Program-made: the position numbers and the translations under genes
The notes under the pieces: model-generated
What the model was told of the DNA's origin: nothing
Database searches by the model: none
What the model saw: only the letters and a program-made list of their open reading frames with translations
Part shown: piece by piece, positions 56,334 through 64,000 of the stretch
How positions within the stretch are numbered: position 1 is the stretch's first letter
How the letters are laid out: each line of letters starts with the position of its first letter
Assembly (NCBI RefSeq): GCF_916618885.1
Contig: NZ_CAKAKH010000001.1
Location: forward strand, 1,661,005 to 1,725,004
Origin: Marinilactibacillus sp. Marseille-P9653
Lineage (GTDB): Bacteria; Bacillota; Bacilli; Lactobacillales; Carnobacteriaceae_A
DNA length: 64,000 nucleotides
Reading direction: 5' to 3'

Positions 56334-56389
56334 GAAAGGAATAGACAAAACAACAAAGATAAATCTTCGTTATTTCATCTATTCCCCCT
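56334..56389 (-). other. Stem-loop upstream of recG
   Basis: Outer stem GGAATAGA/TCTATTCC (56385-56378 with 56345-56338), extended by AAAG/CTTT, and an inner stem AACGAAGAT/ATCTTTGTT in the minus RNA. There is no U tract. It resembles the fabD leader stem-loop in size and in its GGGGAAT start. Confidence 0.55.
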
Positions 56390-56421
56390 TTAGATTTATA
56401 TGACGATTAAAATAATGGCTT

Positions 56422-58080
56422 TTATTCTACTGAAATCAGATACGGATAGACAGGTTGTCCACCTTCGTGGATTTCAACTTCTATCTCTTCATACTTTTCT
56501 CCAACAGCTTTTCCTATCTCTTCAGCAACTTCTCGTGAGCCATCTTCTCCATAAAGAAGAGTCAGAATCTCACTTTCGTCGTTAATCATTTGATCGATAG
56601 TATCTAGAGTGACTTGTTTGATATCAGTAGCTGAAACTTTTATTGTTCCATCAATAATACCCATGAAATCATCTTTTTTGATTGTAACGCCATTGATTTC
56701 CGTATCACGAACAGCAAAGGTTACTTGACCTGAGACAACGGCTTTTAATTCTGCTGTCATATCTTCTTTGTTGGTTGCAAGATCATGAGTCGCATTAAAG
56801 CCTAACATTGAAGTCAAACCTTGTTGGATTGTTCTTGTCTCCACAACAACTGTATCAACTTCAGAAACTTCTGCCGCTTGCTCTGCAGCCATGAAGATAT
56901 TCTTGTTGTTTGGAAGGATAATATATTGTTTAGCTGGTACTTCTCCCATTGCTTTTACAATGTCTTCTGTACTCGGGTTCATTGTCTGTCCGCCTAGAAG
57001 TACGTAATCGACTCCTAAACTTTCAAACAGTTTCTTGATACCCTCGCCAGCAGCCACTGCAACTACAGCAATCTCTTTTTCTTCAGCTTTCTTTTTAGGC
57101 GTAGCTGTATCAGAAGATAACGCAGAATGCTGTTCTCTCATGTTGTCTACTTTAATTTTCATTAGCGAACCGAATTTTTGTCCATAATTCATAACTTCTC
57201 CAGGATGCTCTGTATGAACATGAACTTTGATAACTTCATCATCGGCTACTACAAGTAAAGAATCTCCCATCTTATCAAGATGATTGCGGAAATGATCGTA
57301 ATCAAATTCACTATCAACCGTTTCGCCTTCACCGATACGAACCATGATCTCAGTACAGTATCCAAATGTGATATCTTCTGTATGCACGTGTTCATGAACG
57401 TCACTTCTATGGTGCTCAGCACGAACAAGCTCTTCAAGTTCTGGAGTTTCCTCTACCGGCGCTTCTCCAGTTAATGACGACAAGAAACCTTCATATACGT
57501 ATACTAGCCCTTGTCCACCACTATCTACAACGCCAACTTCTTTAAGTACTGGTAATAGATCCGGGGTTTTTTTAAGTGATTTTTTTGCTGACGATAAAAC
57601 TTTTTCCATTACTTCAATGATATTATCTGTTTCTTTTGCTTTTTTCACACCTGATTTAGCGGATTCTCTTGCTACAGTCAAAATAGTTCCTTCTACAGGT
57701 TTCATGACAGCATTATAAGCAGACTCCACACCATTTTGGAATGCAGCTGCAAATTGTTTTGAATCGATTGTTTTATGTTCTTGAATCTCTTTTGCAAACC
57801 CTCTGAAAAGTTGTGATAAAATTACTCCAGAATTTCCTCTAGCACCCATCAACAATCCTTTTGCCAAGGCTTGAGCGATTTCTCCTAGATGATCACTATC
57901 TGTTTCTTTTACTGCTTTTGCTCCACTTGTAAAAGACAAATTCATATTTGTACCAGTATCTCCATCTGGAACCGGAAATACGTTCAGAGAGTTGACGTAT
58001 TCAGTATTGTCGTCCAGTCTCGTTCTACCGGCTGCAACCATATTTTTGAATTCTTCAGATGTTAAATTTAATACTTCCAC
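56422..58080 (-). CDS. fakA: Fatty acid kinase FakA
   Basis: Phosphorylates exogenous fatty acids bound to FakB, feeding them to PlsX/PlsY. About 552 residues: N-terminal Dha-kinase-like domain with NVFPVPDGDTGTNM (metal/ATP site) and GARGNSGVILSQLFRG, and a C-terminal DegV-like half. The start is uncertain: a GTG at 58080 lies 11 bases after GGAGG, and the frame is open for eight more codons upstream to a TTG. Its partner, Asp23-like YloU, is encoded 52 bases upstream; FakB genes are elsewhere. Confidence 0.93.
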   Translation of the reverse strand: MEVLNLTSEEFKNMVAAGRTRLDDNTEYVNSLNVFPVPDGDTGTNMNLSFTSGAKAVKETDSDHLGEIAQALAKGLLMGARGNSGVILSQLFRGFAKEIQEHKTIDSKQFAAAFQNGVESAYNAVMKPVEGTILTVARESAKSGVKKAKETDNIIEVMEKVLSSAKKSLKKTPDLLPVLKEVGVVDSGGQGLVYVYEGFLSSLTGEAPVEETPELEELVRAEHHRSDVHEHVHTEDITFGYCTEIMVRIGEGETVDSEFDYDHFRNHLDKMGDSLLVVADDEVIKVHVHTEHPGEVMNYGQKFGSLMKIKVDNMREQHSALSSDTATPKKKAEEKEIAVVAVAAGEGIKKLFESLGVDYVLLGGQTMNPSTEDIVKAMGEVPAKQYIILPNNKNIFMAAEQAAEVSEVDTVVVETRTIQQGLTSMLGFNATHDLATNKEDMTAELKAVVSGQVTFAVRDTEINGVTIKKDDFMGIIDGTIKVSATDIKQVTLDTIDQMINDESEILTLLYGEDGSREVAEEIGKAVGEKYEEIEVEIHEGGQPVYPYLISVE

Positions 58081-58132
58081 TTTATTGATTTCCTCCCTTG
58101 TCACAAGGATTTGTGACTATGGTATTCTCTAT

Positions 58133-58486
58133 TTATACGCGTACGCCTTGTACGAAAACATTTACTGATTTAGCTTTAATACCAAGATTTGCTTCTAATT
58201 GATAAATCACATGTTCTTGAACGTTTTTTGATACTTCAGAAATTTTAGTACCGTAACTAACGATAATATAAACATCAATTACAATTTCTTCATCTTCTTG
58301 TCTTACAACAATTCCGCGCGAATAGTTTTCACGATTCAAAATCTCAATGAGTCCATCACGTACTTGTTTTCGGCTAGCCATGCCTACGATACCAAAATTT
58401 TCTGTTGCGGCTCCGCCTACCACAGTTGCGATTACCTCATTTGAAATTTCAACATTGCCGAATTGAGTTTTCAGATTTACTGTCAT
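58133..58486 (-). CDS. Asp23/Gls24 family protein (YloU-like)
   Basis: 117-residue alkaline-shock-type protein. VISNEVIATVVGGAATENFGIVGMA near 14-38 and a C-terminal beta-rich half with IVVSYG are the family pattern. Members associate with the membrane and respond to alkaline or envelope stress. Here it is fixed in the conserved pair with fakA (yloU-yloV), divergent from rpmB. A promoter TTGTCT-17-TATGCT (58611-58583) drives the gene and probably fakA, recG and plsX. Confidence 0.92.
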   Translation of the reverse strand: MTVNLKTQFGNVEISNEVIATVVGGAATENFGIVGMASRKQVRDGLIEILNRENYSRGIVVRQEDEEIVIDVYIIVSYGTKISEVSKNVQEHVIYQLEANLGIKAKSVNVFVQGVRV

Positions 58487-58582
58487 TAATGATTTTCCCC
58501 TCTCTATTCAAAATTCTCATGATCACAATTAAAGATGATTTTTATTTTCATGAATTACAAATTGAATACTCAAACATATTTT

Positions 58583-58611
58583 AGCATATCGTGTTTTATA
58601 ATGGAAGACAA
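58583..58611 (-). promoter_or_regulatory. Candidate promoter of the asp23-fakA-recG-plsX run
   Basis: TTGTCT (58611-58606), 17-base spacer, TATGCT (58588-58583) on the minus strand. Confidence 0.55.
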
Positions 58612-58698
58612 TACCTATTTTATAAGTTTTAGCTCTCTTATCGAGATTTCACTGTCAAGGTACATTACTTGAAAGAATGATAATATTTTCTTGCTTGT

Positions 58699-58726
58699 TT
58701 GTTATGTCTATGGTATCTTATATAAG
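58699..58726 (+). promoter_or_regulatory. Candidate promoter of rpmB
   Basis: TTGTTA, 16-base spacer, TATAAG on the plus strand, about 50 bases before the start codon. Confidence 0.6.
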
Positions 58727-58779
58727 TATGATTTAGCTTCTTATCGTAGAAGCTATTGCGTAAAGGAGGAGAGTTAATT

Positions 58780-58968
58780 ATGACTAAAGAATGTTTCGTA
58801 ACTGGACGTAAAGCTAGAAGTGGAAATAACCGCTCACACGCTAACAATAAATCTAAACGTCGCTTCGCTGCAAACTTGCAAAAAGTACGTATTATGGTTG
58901 ATGGACAACCTAAAAAAGTATGGGTTTCTACACGTGCCCTTAAATCAGGTAAAGTAGAACGCGTATAA
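58780..58968 (+). CDS. rpmB: 50S ribosomal protein L28
   Basis: 62-residue ribosomal protein. [24 protein letters not shown] and the C-terminal [11 protein letters not shown]-like tail ([11 protein letters not shown]) are nearly invariant. No CxxC zinc pair, so the zinc-free form. The ATG has AAAGGAGG nine bases upstream; a longer frame would take it in. It is a plus-strand monocistron with its own promoter and terminator, divergent from the Asp23 gene as in Bacillus. Confidence 0.98.
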   Translation: MTKECFVTGRKARSGNNRSHANNKSKRRFAANLQKVRIMVDGQPKKVWVSTRALKSGKVERV

Positions 58969-58987
58969 TTCTTAATGAGTCTTAGAG

Positions 58988-59029
58988 CCAACAAACGTTG
59001 AATATTCAATGGTTGTTGGTTTTTTGTTT
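58988..59029 (+). terminator. Terminator of rpmB
   Basis: CCAACAA/TTGTTGG stem with a self-complementary TTGAATATTCAA inside and TTTTTT on the plus strand. Confidence 0.88.
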
Positions 59030-59054
59030 GTCATTTTTCGTTAAACTATAAGCC

Positions 59055-59084
59055 AAAAAAAGAAACCAGCACTGGGCTCGCTTC
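59055..59084 (-). terminator. Terminator of the PilZ gene
   Basis: Nine-pair stem with one mismatch and wobble (59062-59070 with 59076-59084) and seven U on the minus strand. Confidence 0.7.
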
Positions 59085-59093
59085 TCATTTTGA

Positions 59094-59474
59094 TTATGCC
59101 TCTTCATTTTCAAAGATATTGTCTCGATAATGCTTACTTTGATATTTATTAATTCTTCTGATCAATTCTGATTCTTCTTTAGTCGACACAGAAACCAATT
59201 TAACACCGTATCGAATATATCGATCCTCATCTTCTGAATACTTTCTTACAATACATCCCACCAGCTCAAACTTTTCACCTGCTAAATCGAACTGAAAATT
59301 GTATTTAAGAAATTCGGATATCAGAAATTTTTCTCTACTCACAAAAGAAAGCCCGTTTCCGCTTATATCGACCAGCGTAATTTCGTATGTAGTATCTTTT
59401 TTTCCTGGAAGAATCATGATGGCATCTTTAAACCCTTTTATCCTAACTCTGAAAAACTTTCTTCTATTGATCAT
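59094..59474 (-). CDS. PilZ-domain protein (putative c-di-GMP receptor)
   Basis: 126 residues forming one PilZ domain. The RxxxR motif (RRKFFR, about 4-9) and the DxSxxG motif (VDISGNGLSF, about 34-43) that clamp cyclic di-GMP are both present, followed by a beta barrel and a charged C-terminal helix. There is no fused effector. No diguanylate cyclase or motility gene is in the window. It is inserted, with the next gene, in the otherwise conserved thiN-rpmB interval. Confidence 0.82.
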   Translation of the reverse strand: MINRRKFFRVRIKGFKDAIMILPGKKDTTYEITLVDISGNGLSFVSREKFLISEFLKYNFQFDLAGEKFELVGCIVRKYSEDEDRYIRYGVKLVSVSTKEESELIRRINKYQSKHYRDNIFENEEA

Positions 59475-59785
59475 TTAATTTTACCTCTTCTCATTCAATT
59501 TAGATAGATTTTTGAAGACGTTCTTTCTTACTATGTATGTTGTTTATTTATTCAGTTAATTTCGCTTTTCTATTTTAACATAAAATAGTCAGTCAGTAGA
59601 GGTACGAACTAAATTTTATCTCTAAGTTAAAAAGCGACTATTCTAACTAAGATTGTTTAATACTATACTTGAATACTATCTAAGCATACACAAAAGGTCT
59701 CTTCCAGTCTAGAAGAGACCTGTTATATTATTCAAATAAGACTTATCATAAACCTTAATTTGTTTTAGAGATCTACTTATTTTTC
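59475..59785. other. 311-base gap between the PilZ gene and the gene at 59786
   Basis: AT-rich. Contains the terminator of the upstream gene (59696-59722) and presumably the promoter of the PilZ gene (no good hexamer pair could be fixed). No ORF with coding character seen. Confidence 0.6.
59696..59722 (-). terminator. Terminator of the gene at 59786-60160
   Basis: Stem GGTCTCTTC/GAAGAGACC with a short loop and TTTTG on the minus strand. Confidence 0.85.
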
Positions 59786-60160
59786 CTAACGATTCAACAT
59801 TTCTAATTTTCGAATCAACACCGTTTGATGTTCTTTGATACCAATCAATGTAGGTCTGATCACTAATTTATAAGTCTGATCCCCAGTTTTAAATACGACT
59901 TTCTTCATATATAATCCACTAAGATTAAAGCTATCAATTGACTCAATAGGAATAACCGTTGCAACTTTTTCTTCTAGCTTGAAATTCAGTTGAACTAATG
60001 TAAGATTCGTTTCATCCAATACAACAATGTAAAACTTGGGCATCGGAATAGATAATAGTTTTGATTGTTCTGCGTAACCTGAAACAGCTGTATCGTTCCC
60101 ATATTTTTCTTTCATTTCATTCAGAAAGTCTTTAGTAACTACTAGTGGCATAGAGCTCAT
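59786..60160 (-). CDS. Hypothetical protein, possible PH-like fold
   Basis: 124 residues, family not recognised. The second half (about 45-124) alternates short strands and ends in a helix: KFYIVVLDETNLTLVQLNF, then EKVATVIPIESIDSFNL, VVFKTGDQTYKLVI, then HQTVLIRKLEML. This pattern resembles bacterial PH-like domains but is not diagnostic. There is no signal peptide or membrane segment. It has its own terminator. It lies between thiN and the PilZ gene, on the same strand, so a functional link with PilZ is possible but unproven. Confidence 0.7.
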   Translation of the reverse strand: MSSMPLVVTKDFLNEMKEKYGNDTAVSGYAEQSKLLSIPMPKFYIVVLDETNLTLVQLNFKLEEKVATVIPIESIDSFNLSGLYMKKVVFKTGDQTYKLVIRPTLIGIKEHQTVLIRKLEMLNR

Positions 60161-60224
60161 CCCTTTTATGTTTACTTTACCGTATTCCTCTATGATTACC
60201 TATTAAAACACTCGTAGATACAGA

Positions 60225-60291
60225 AAAATCAGATTTGATGAGAATGAATAAAAGTTTCCTTAGCAACTTTTATTTTGATTCCCTCAAATCT
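60225..60291 (-). terminator. Terminator of the prkC-rsgA-rpe-thiN run
   Basis: Long hairpin: AGATTTGA/TCAAATCT outer arms, inner AAAAGTT/AACTTTT arms, and GATTTTTC on the minus strand. Confidence 0.75.
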
Positions 60292-60299
60292 AATTTTTT

Positions 60300-60953
60300 T
60301 TAAAGTGTATTGTCTCTACTTTGCACAAAGGCGACGAGTCCTTTTTTGAATGAAAAATACGCGTGGGGTTCTATAAATTCATTACTGATCAATGCAATTG
60401 GATAATCATAATTGGTGTCTGATACAGTGTATTTAAAGCCATTACCAATCGTCATTTCTTCTATGGGAGTCAATCCGATGATCGAACAGTATTGCTTATC
60501 CGCCTCTTTTTGGACACTATACTCTCCAGAACTATAGAAGTGGATAGAATTCGTCTGATCCACAAATATCAGATTTGAAACCAGTTGTTCAAACCTTGGT
60601 TGTAGTGGAATCATTAACGTACTCATCAGATGATCGATACGCCCTCCTGCCCAGCCATATAGATATATTTTTTCTACATTGAACAGTTTTTCTGCATAAA
60701 CGAGACTAAGTTCAGCATCTGTGTCATCTTTTTCAGGTTTGAATGGAATCACTTTTTTTGCCTTATGCTCAATCAGACTTTTCTCTTCTTTTGTTATAGA
60801 ATCAAAATCTCCCAATACTAGATCGGGCGTATACCCCTTTTCCACTAGAAAAAGTCCGCCCCTATCAACACCTACATATATATCCTTAAGATTCTTTTCT
60901 GGGAGGACATTTTGCTTGTCTGGACTTCCCAATACGATGTGCACTACACTCAT
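60300..60953 (-). CDS. thiN: Thiamine pyrophosphokinase
   Basis: Converts thiamine and ATP to thiamine diphosphate. 217 residues: GVDRGG (about 28-33), LGDFDS (catalytic Asp pair, about 47-52), and the DDTDAELS metal motif near 76-83, followed by GWAGGRIDH. The ATG directly follows the rpe stop with no gap, so translation is coupled. Order rsgA-rpe-thiN equals cpgA-rpe-yloS in Bacillus. Confidence 0.96.
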   Translation of the reverse strand: MSVVHIVLGSPDKQNVLPEKNLKDIYVGVDRGGLFLVEKGYTPDLVLGDFDSITKEEKSLIEHKAKKVIPFKPEKDDTDAELSLVYAEKLFNVEKIYLYGWAGGRIDHLMSTLMIPLQPRFEQLVSNLIFVDQTNSIHFYSSGEYSVQKEADKQYCSIIGLTPIEEMTIGNGFKYTVSDTNYDYPIALISNEFIEPHAYFSFKKGLVAFVQSRDNTL

Positions 60954-61604
60954 TTAATTCACCGCATGCTTTAAATTGGTTATTTGTCCTTCTGGATCTT
61001 CAGCTCCGTATACATAAGATCCTGCTACAAAGACATCTGTTCCAGCTTCTCTACAAAGTTTTGCTGTCTCAGGTACAATTCCACCATCGACTTCAATGAG
61101 GAAATTGAATTGCTGCTCTTTTCTGATCGCATCCAATTCACTAATTTTCTGTGTCGTTTCAGGTAAGAAACTTTGTCCGCCAAATCCTGGATTGACCGTC
61201 ATAACTAGTACCATGTCGACCATATGAAGTAGAGGCTTAATGGAATCAACTGAAGTTCCAGGATTAATGACGATTCCTGCTTTCACACCATGCGTTTTAA
61301 TGAGTTGTAACGCCCGATGGATATGGGGTGTACTCTCAAAGTGAACAGATATATAATCTGCGCCTGCTTTTGCAAAATCTTCAATATAATTTTCAGGGTT
61401 CTCAATCATTAAATGGCAATCAAGAGGTAGAGAAGTATGCGGTCTGATAGCCTCTACAACATTATAGCCAAAAGTGATATTTGGAACAAAATGACCGTCC
61501 ATAACGTCGACATGAATCCAGTCCGCTCCGCCTTGTTCCACTAAAGCAATTTGTTCTTTTAGTCTAGAAAAATCTGCACTTAAAATCGAAGGTGCTATCT
61601 TCAT
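60954..61604 (-). CDS. rpe: Ribulose-phosphate 3-epimerase
   Basis: Interconverts ribulose-5-phosphate and xylulose-5-phosphate in the pentose phosphate pathway. 216 residues, TIM barrel: SILSADFSRL (about 6-15), HVDVMDGHFVPN (metal-binding His and Asp), HLMIENP, MTVNPGFGGQSF and EVDGGI near the C terminus. The stop TAA is followed at once by the thiN ATG. The start shares one base with the rsgA stop. Confidence 0.97.
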   Translation of the reverse strand: MKIAPSILSADFSRLKEQIALVEQGGADWIHVDVMDGHFVPNITFGYNVVEAIRPHTSLPLDCHLMIENPENYIEDFAKAGADYISVHFESTPHIHRALQLIKTHGVKAGIVINPGTSVDSIKPLLHMVDMVLVMTVNPGFGGQSFLPETTQKISELDAIRKEQQFNFLIEVDGGIVPETAKLCREAGTDVFVAGSYVYGAEDPEGQITNLKHAVN

Positions 61605-62518
61605 TAAAACGCTCCTTTTTTCTTATAACGTGGTTTTCGGTTCTTAATTTCTTCTAAGAAAAGCAAGTAATGATCATATCTATATTGTGAGATTGTATGC
61701 TGTTCAACAGCGTTTTTAACGGCACACTTAGGTTCTTCTAAGTGAATACAACCACTGAATTTACATTCCGATCTTAATGCCCACATTTCAGGGAAATATT
61801 CCGTCAATTCTTCTGCTTCAATATCATCGAAATTCAAAGAACTGAATCCCGGGGTATCTGCTATTAGACTATCCATCAATGGAATCAATTCGACATGTCT
61901 AGTCGTGTGCTTACCTCTACCTAAAGATTTAGACGTTTCTCCAGTTCTTAACTCAAGAGAGCCGTCAATCGTGTTCAATAAGGTTGACTTACCCGCTCCA
62001 GATTGCCCAATAAAGACAATCAACTTGCCTCCAAATTGATCCTTAAAGATTTTTTCAACTTGTTCTTTTTTATTCGTTTCAGACTCTTCTGTAAGAATAA
62101 ACTGATAGCCAATCTCAGTATAGTCTTTCTGGTATTGAAGCATTTCCAGTCTTTGCTCTTCAGTTAATAGATCCAATTTTGTTATAAAAATAACTGGCTC
62201 TATATGTTTGGATTCAAGCATCACTAAGAATCGGTCTAGGAGTTGTGTCGAAAATCCAGGATCAATTGCTGACATGATAATAATGCCTACATCTACATTT
62301 GCTACTTGAGGTCTTGTTAATTCATTTTTTCGATCAAGAAGATTTTGAATAACACCTTCTGTTAAGTTGCCACTTTCGAATTCCACATAATCTCCAACCA
62401 AAGGCGTCAAATTCTGATTTCTAAAAACCCCTCTAGCTCTTGTTTGATATATTGTTTTGGAATCATCCGTTACATAATAAAATCCGCTAAGTGCCTTTGT
62501 TATCTGTCCTTTTTGCAA
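61604..62518 (-). CDS. rsgA: Small ribosomal subunit GTPase RsgA
   Basis: Checkpoint GTPase for 30S assembly. 304 residues: N-terminal OB domain (about 1-65), circularly permuted GTPase with TKLD (G4) before GQSGAGKSTLLN (G1) and DTPGF (G3), and a C-terminal zinc motif CKFSGCIHLEEPKC. The stop and the rpe start share a base (TAATG). Order after prkC matches Bacillus prkC-cpgA. Confidence 0.97.
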   Translation of the reverse strand: MQKGQITKALSGFYYVTDDSKTIYQTRARGVFRNQNLTPLVGDYVEFESGNLTEGVIQNLLDRKNELTRPQVANVDVGIIIMSAIDPGFSTQLLDRFLVMLESKHIEPVIFITKLDLLTEEQRLEMLQYQKDYTEIGYQFILTEESETNKKEQVEKIFKDQFGGKLIVFIGQSGAGKSTLLNTIDGSLELRTGETSKSLGRGKHTTRHVELIPLMDSLIADTPGFSSLNFDDIEAEELTEYFPEMWALRSECKFSGCIHLEEPKCAVKNAVEQHTISQYRYDHYLLFLEEIKNRKPRYKKKGAF

Positions 62519-62542
62519 ATAGTTCCTTCCCTTCTAATAATT

Positions 62543-64000
62543 TTATTCCGTTAAGCCAGATTCTTCCATTATAACTTCGTCGTCACGTTCTACTCTATAA
62601 CTAGCAGATTGTCCTTCTTCAACAACAAAACTCAAGATTTCAGGAGTATCCTCAGTAATCTCGTATTCTTTAAAAACTGTATCAATGGAGTTTTCTGCGT
62701 CTTCTATATAGATTCTGATCAGATTTGGCACAGGTTCTGGCGCTGGCTCTTCTTCCTCTTCAGATTCTGGATCTTGATCCTGATCGGGCTCTTCTTCTAA
62801 TGGTTCGTAAGGAATAATAATCCCTTCATCAAATGTTGACTGTGAGACTTCTTCTGGTCCTGTAGAAAACACAACGGAAATACGTCTTCCTGAATAAATG
62901 GTTGTTCCAGCTTCCGGCGACTGACTACTGACTTGTCCAGCAGGAATTTCATCACTCGGTTCATCTGTACTAGATATGGATAAACCCAGTTCATCTGCAT
63001 AGTCTAAAACACCCGCTTCTGAATATCCAGTCAAATCTCTTAAAGTATAACCTGCCTGTCCTGTACTGACAGTTAGCGTGATGGTTGTTTCTCCTGGAAT
63101 GACTTCTTCTCCAGCTTTGATATCTTGAGAAACGATATTTCCTTCTGCTATTGTATCACTACTTTGTTGGACACTCTCAACAGTAAATCCTAATGTAGTC
63201 AGTTCTGCCCGAATGTCTTCGTAAACTTCCCCTTCATAATCTTCAACTTCATAAGGTTCTTGTCCAGTACTAACATAAAGAATAACCTCAGCTTCTTCTC
63301 TCAGTGTAGAGCCTGCTGCAGGATTAGAGCGAATCACATCGCCTGATTCTATCTCTTCACTAGCCTGCTCTATCGGTTCGCCAAGTGTTAAGTTTAATTC
63401 CGTTAGTTGTTCTTCAGCCGCTTCTTGTGTCATTCCAGCAAGTTCTGGAACCGTGACTTCTCCAGGTCTTGTGAAGAATCCAATGGCCCCTACAACGAAC
63501 GTTAAGAATAAAAGGATCAGTACCAACCAGATCCATTTTCTTTTTTTACGTTTTTTAGGGGGAGTCTTTTCTTCAGCCTGTGGATCATCAGCGTTCTGTT
63601 TGACTTCGCTTTCTGACTGGTTCTGTTCTGGTTGATCAGGTACTACAATTGGCGTAATGACCATGGTATCTTCTTTATCAGAGTCTCTCGGTACAAACTT
63701 GCTTTCACTAGCTCTCTCAGGTGAAAGTGCCGTCATTAGATCTTCTTTCATCTCGTCAATGGTCTGATAGCGTTGGCTTGCTTCTTTTGCCGTTGCTTTT
63801 AAAACAACATTTTCCAGCGGCTGTGGAATACGGTTATCAATATCTCTGATAGACGGTAGCTCATTTTGAAAATGTTTCAATGCAATAGAAACAGCAGACT
63901 CACCATCGAAGGGAACATCTCCTGTTAGTAATTCAAACAACAAAATCCCTAATGAATAAATGTCCGACTGCTTGGTGGCCATACTTCCACGTGCTTGTTC
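62543..64000 (-). CDS. prkC: Serine/threonine kinase PrkC with PASTA repeats, 5' part outside the window
   Basis: Eukaryotic-type kinase that senses cell-wall fragments. The visible 485 residues begin in the C lobe of the kinase domain just after SPEQ-type residues (EQARGSMATKQSDIYSLGILLFELLTG), so the catalytic loop and N lobe are cut. Then one transmembrane helix (about 154-176 from the first visible Met, WIWLVLILLFLTFVVGAIGFF), three PASTA domains (about 180-380), a Glu/Pro-rich stretch (about 400-425) and a short C-terminal beta domain. The prkC-rsgA order is conserved. The phosphatase gene prpC should lie just beyond the window edge. Confidence 0.93.
   Translation of the reverse strand, partial: EQARGSMATKQSDIYSLGILLFELLTGDVPFDGESAVSIALKHFQNELPSIRDIDNRIPQPLENVVLKATAKEASQRYQTIDEMKEDLMTALSPERASESKFVPRDSDKEDTMVITPIVVPDQPEQNQSESEVKQNADDPQAEEKTPPKKRKKRKWIWLVLILLFLTFVVGAIGFFTRPGEVTVPELAGMTQEAAEEQLTELNLTLGEPIEQASEEIESGDVIRSNPAAGSTLREEAEVILYVSTGQEPYEVEDYEGEVYEDIRAELTTLGFTVESVQQSSDTIAEGNIVSQDIKAGEEVIPGETTITLTVSTGQAGYTLRDLTGYSEAGVLDYADELGLSISSTDEPSDEIPAGQVSSQSPEAGTTIYSGRRISVVFSTGPEEVSQSTFDEGIIIPYEPLEEEPDQDQDPESEEEEEPAPEPVPNLIRIYIEDAENSIDTVFKEYEITEDTPEILSFVVEEGQSASYRVERDDEVIMEESGLTE

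Noticed and set aside
58665-59009. Minus-strand open frame of 114 codons over rpmB
   Set aside because: It is antisense to the clear ribosomal protein L28 gene, has no ribosome site and its composition reflects the rpmB complement.

Overview
This 64 kb window is a chromosomal core region of a low-GC Gram-positive bacterium of the order Lactobacillales. The best guess is the family Carnobacteriaceae or a close relative. The evidence is a Streptococcus/Enterococcus-style fatty acid cluster (fabT-fabH-acp-fabK-fabD-fabG), Bacillus-like gene orders, a staphylococcal-type CrtN desaturase, lysA (so meso-diaminopimelate is made), and consistently AT-rich intergenic DNA with strong Shine-Dalgarno sites. 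The genus cannot be fixed from the sequence alone. Almost everything is on the minus strand. Only a tRNA-Arg gene, a HAD phosphatase gene and rpmB are on the plus strand. I see no prophage, insertion sequence, CRISPR array, toxin-antitoxin pair or rRNA operon.

Layout, left to right. 1-4100: type II fatty acid synthesis operon controlled by FabT (two operators over its promoter), with fabG cut by the window edge. 4.2-8.4 kb: a DUF2187 protein, an MhqR/MhqD/FMN-reductase electrophile-stress cluster, a CDP-alcohol phosphatidyltransferase, an acidic stress-like protein, tRNA-Arg(UCU) and a small membrane protein. 8.6-11.6 kb: two tandem glutamine synthetase genes, each with its own promoter and terminator; they differ at the feedback residue Arg62. 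11.8-19.3 kb: hup, der, rpsA, cmk, a LysM protein, recQ and a ypbB-like gene, a Bacillus-like order. 19.4-20.4 kb: the riboflavin importer gene ribU behind an FMN riboswitch. 20.4-27 kb: resE-resD, rluB, scpB, scpA, ribT, lysA. 27.2-31.7 kb: punA, deoB, xerD, fur, cvfB. 31.9-38.3 kb: pyk, pfkA, dnaE. 38.4-43.2 kb: clpB, a SufT-like protein, an esterase and a HAD phosphatase. 43.2-46.5 kb: a crtN-like desaturase overlapping a two-gene ABC exporter. 46.7-52.5 kb: an oligopeptide ABC importer (oppDFBCA). 52.7-64 kb: acpP, plsX, recG, fakA, an Asp23 protein, rpmB, a PilZ protein, an unknown protein, thiN, rpe, rsgA and the 3' part of prkC, which matches the Bacillus prkC-to-acpA order with two small genes inserted.

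How the genes work together. Lipid synthesis is spread over both ends: fab genes and FabT on the left, plsX, fakA and a second acyl carrier protein on the right. Other modules serve glycolysis (pfkA, pyk), translation (rpsA, der, rsgA, rpmB), chromosome maintenance (scpAB, xerD, dnaE, recG, recQ, hup), nitrogen assimilation (two GlnA) and peptide uptake. Retention of ribT and ribU without riboflavin synthesis genes nearby, and of resDE without resABC, suggests a fermentative organism that imports riboflavin; this is inference.

No clearly new biological system stands out. The observations most worth a second look are the GlnA pair with Arg62 replaced by Asp in one copy, a solitary CrtN coupled to an ABC exporter, a 103-base nested hairpin between pyk and cvfB, a pair of similar leader hairpins before fabD and recG, and the PilZ and unknown genes inserted in a conserved gene order.
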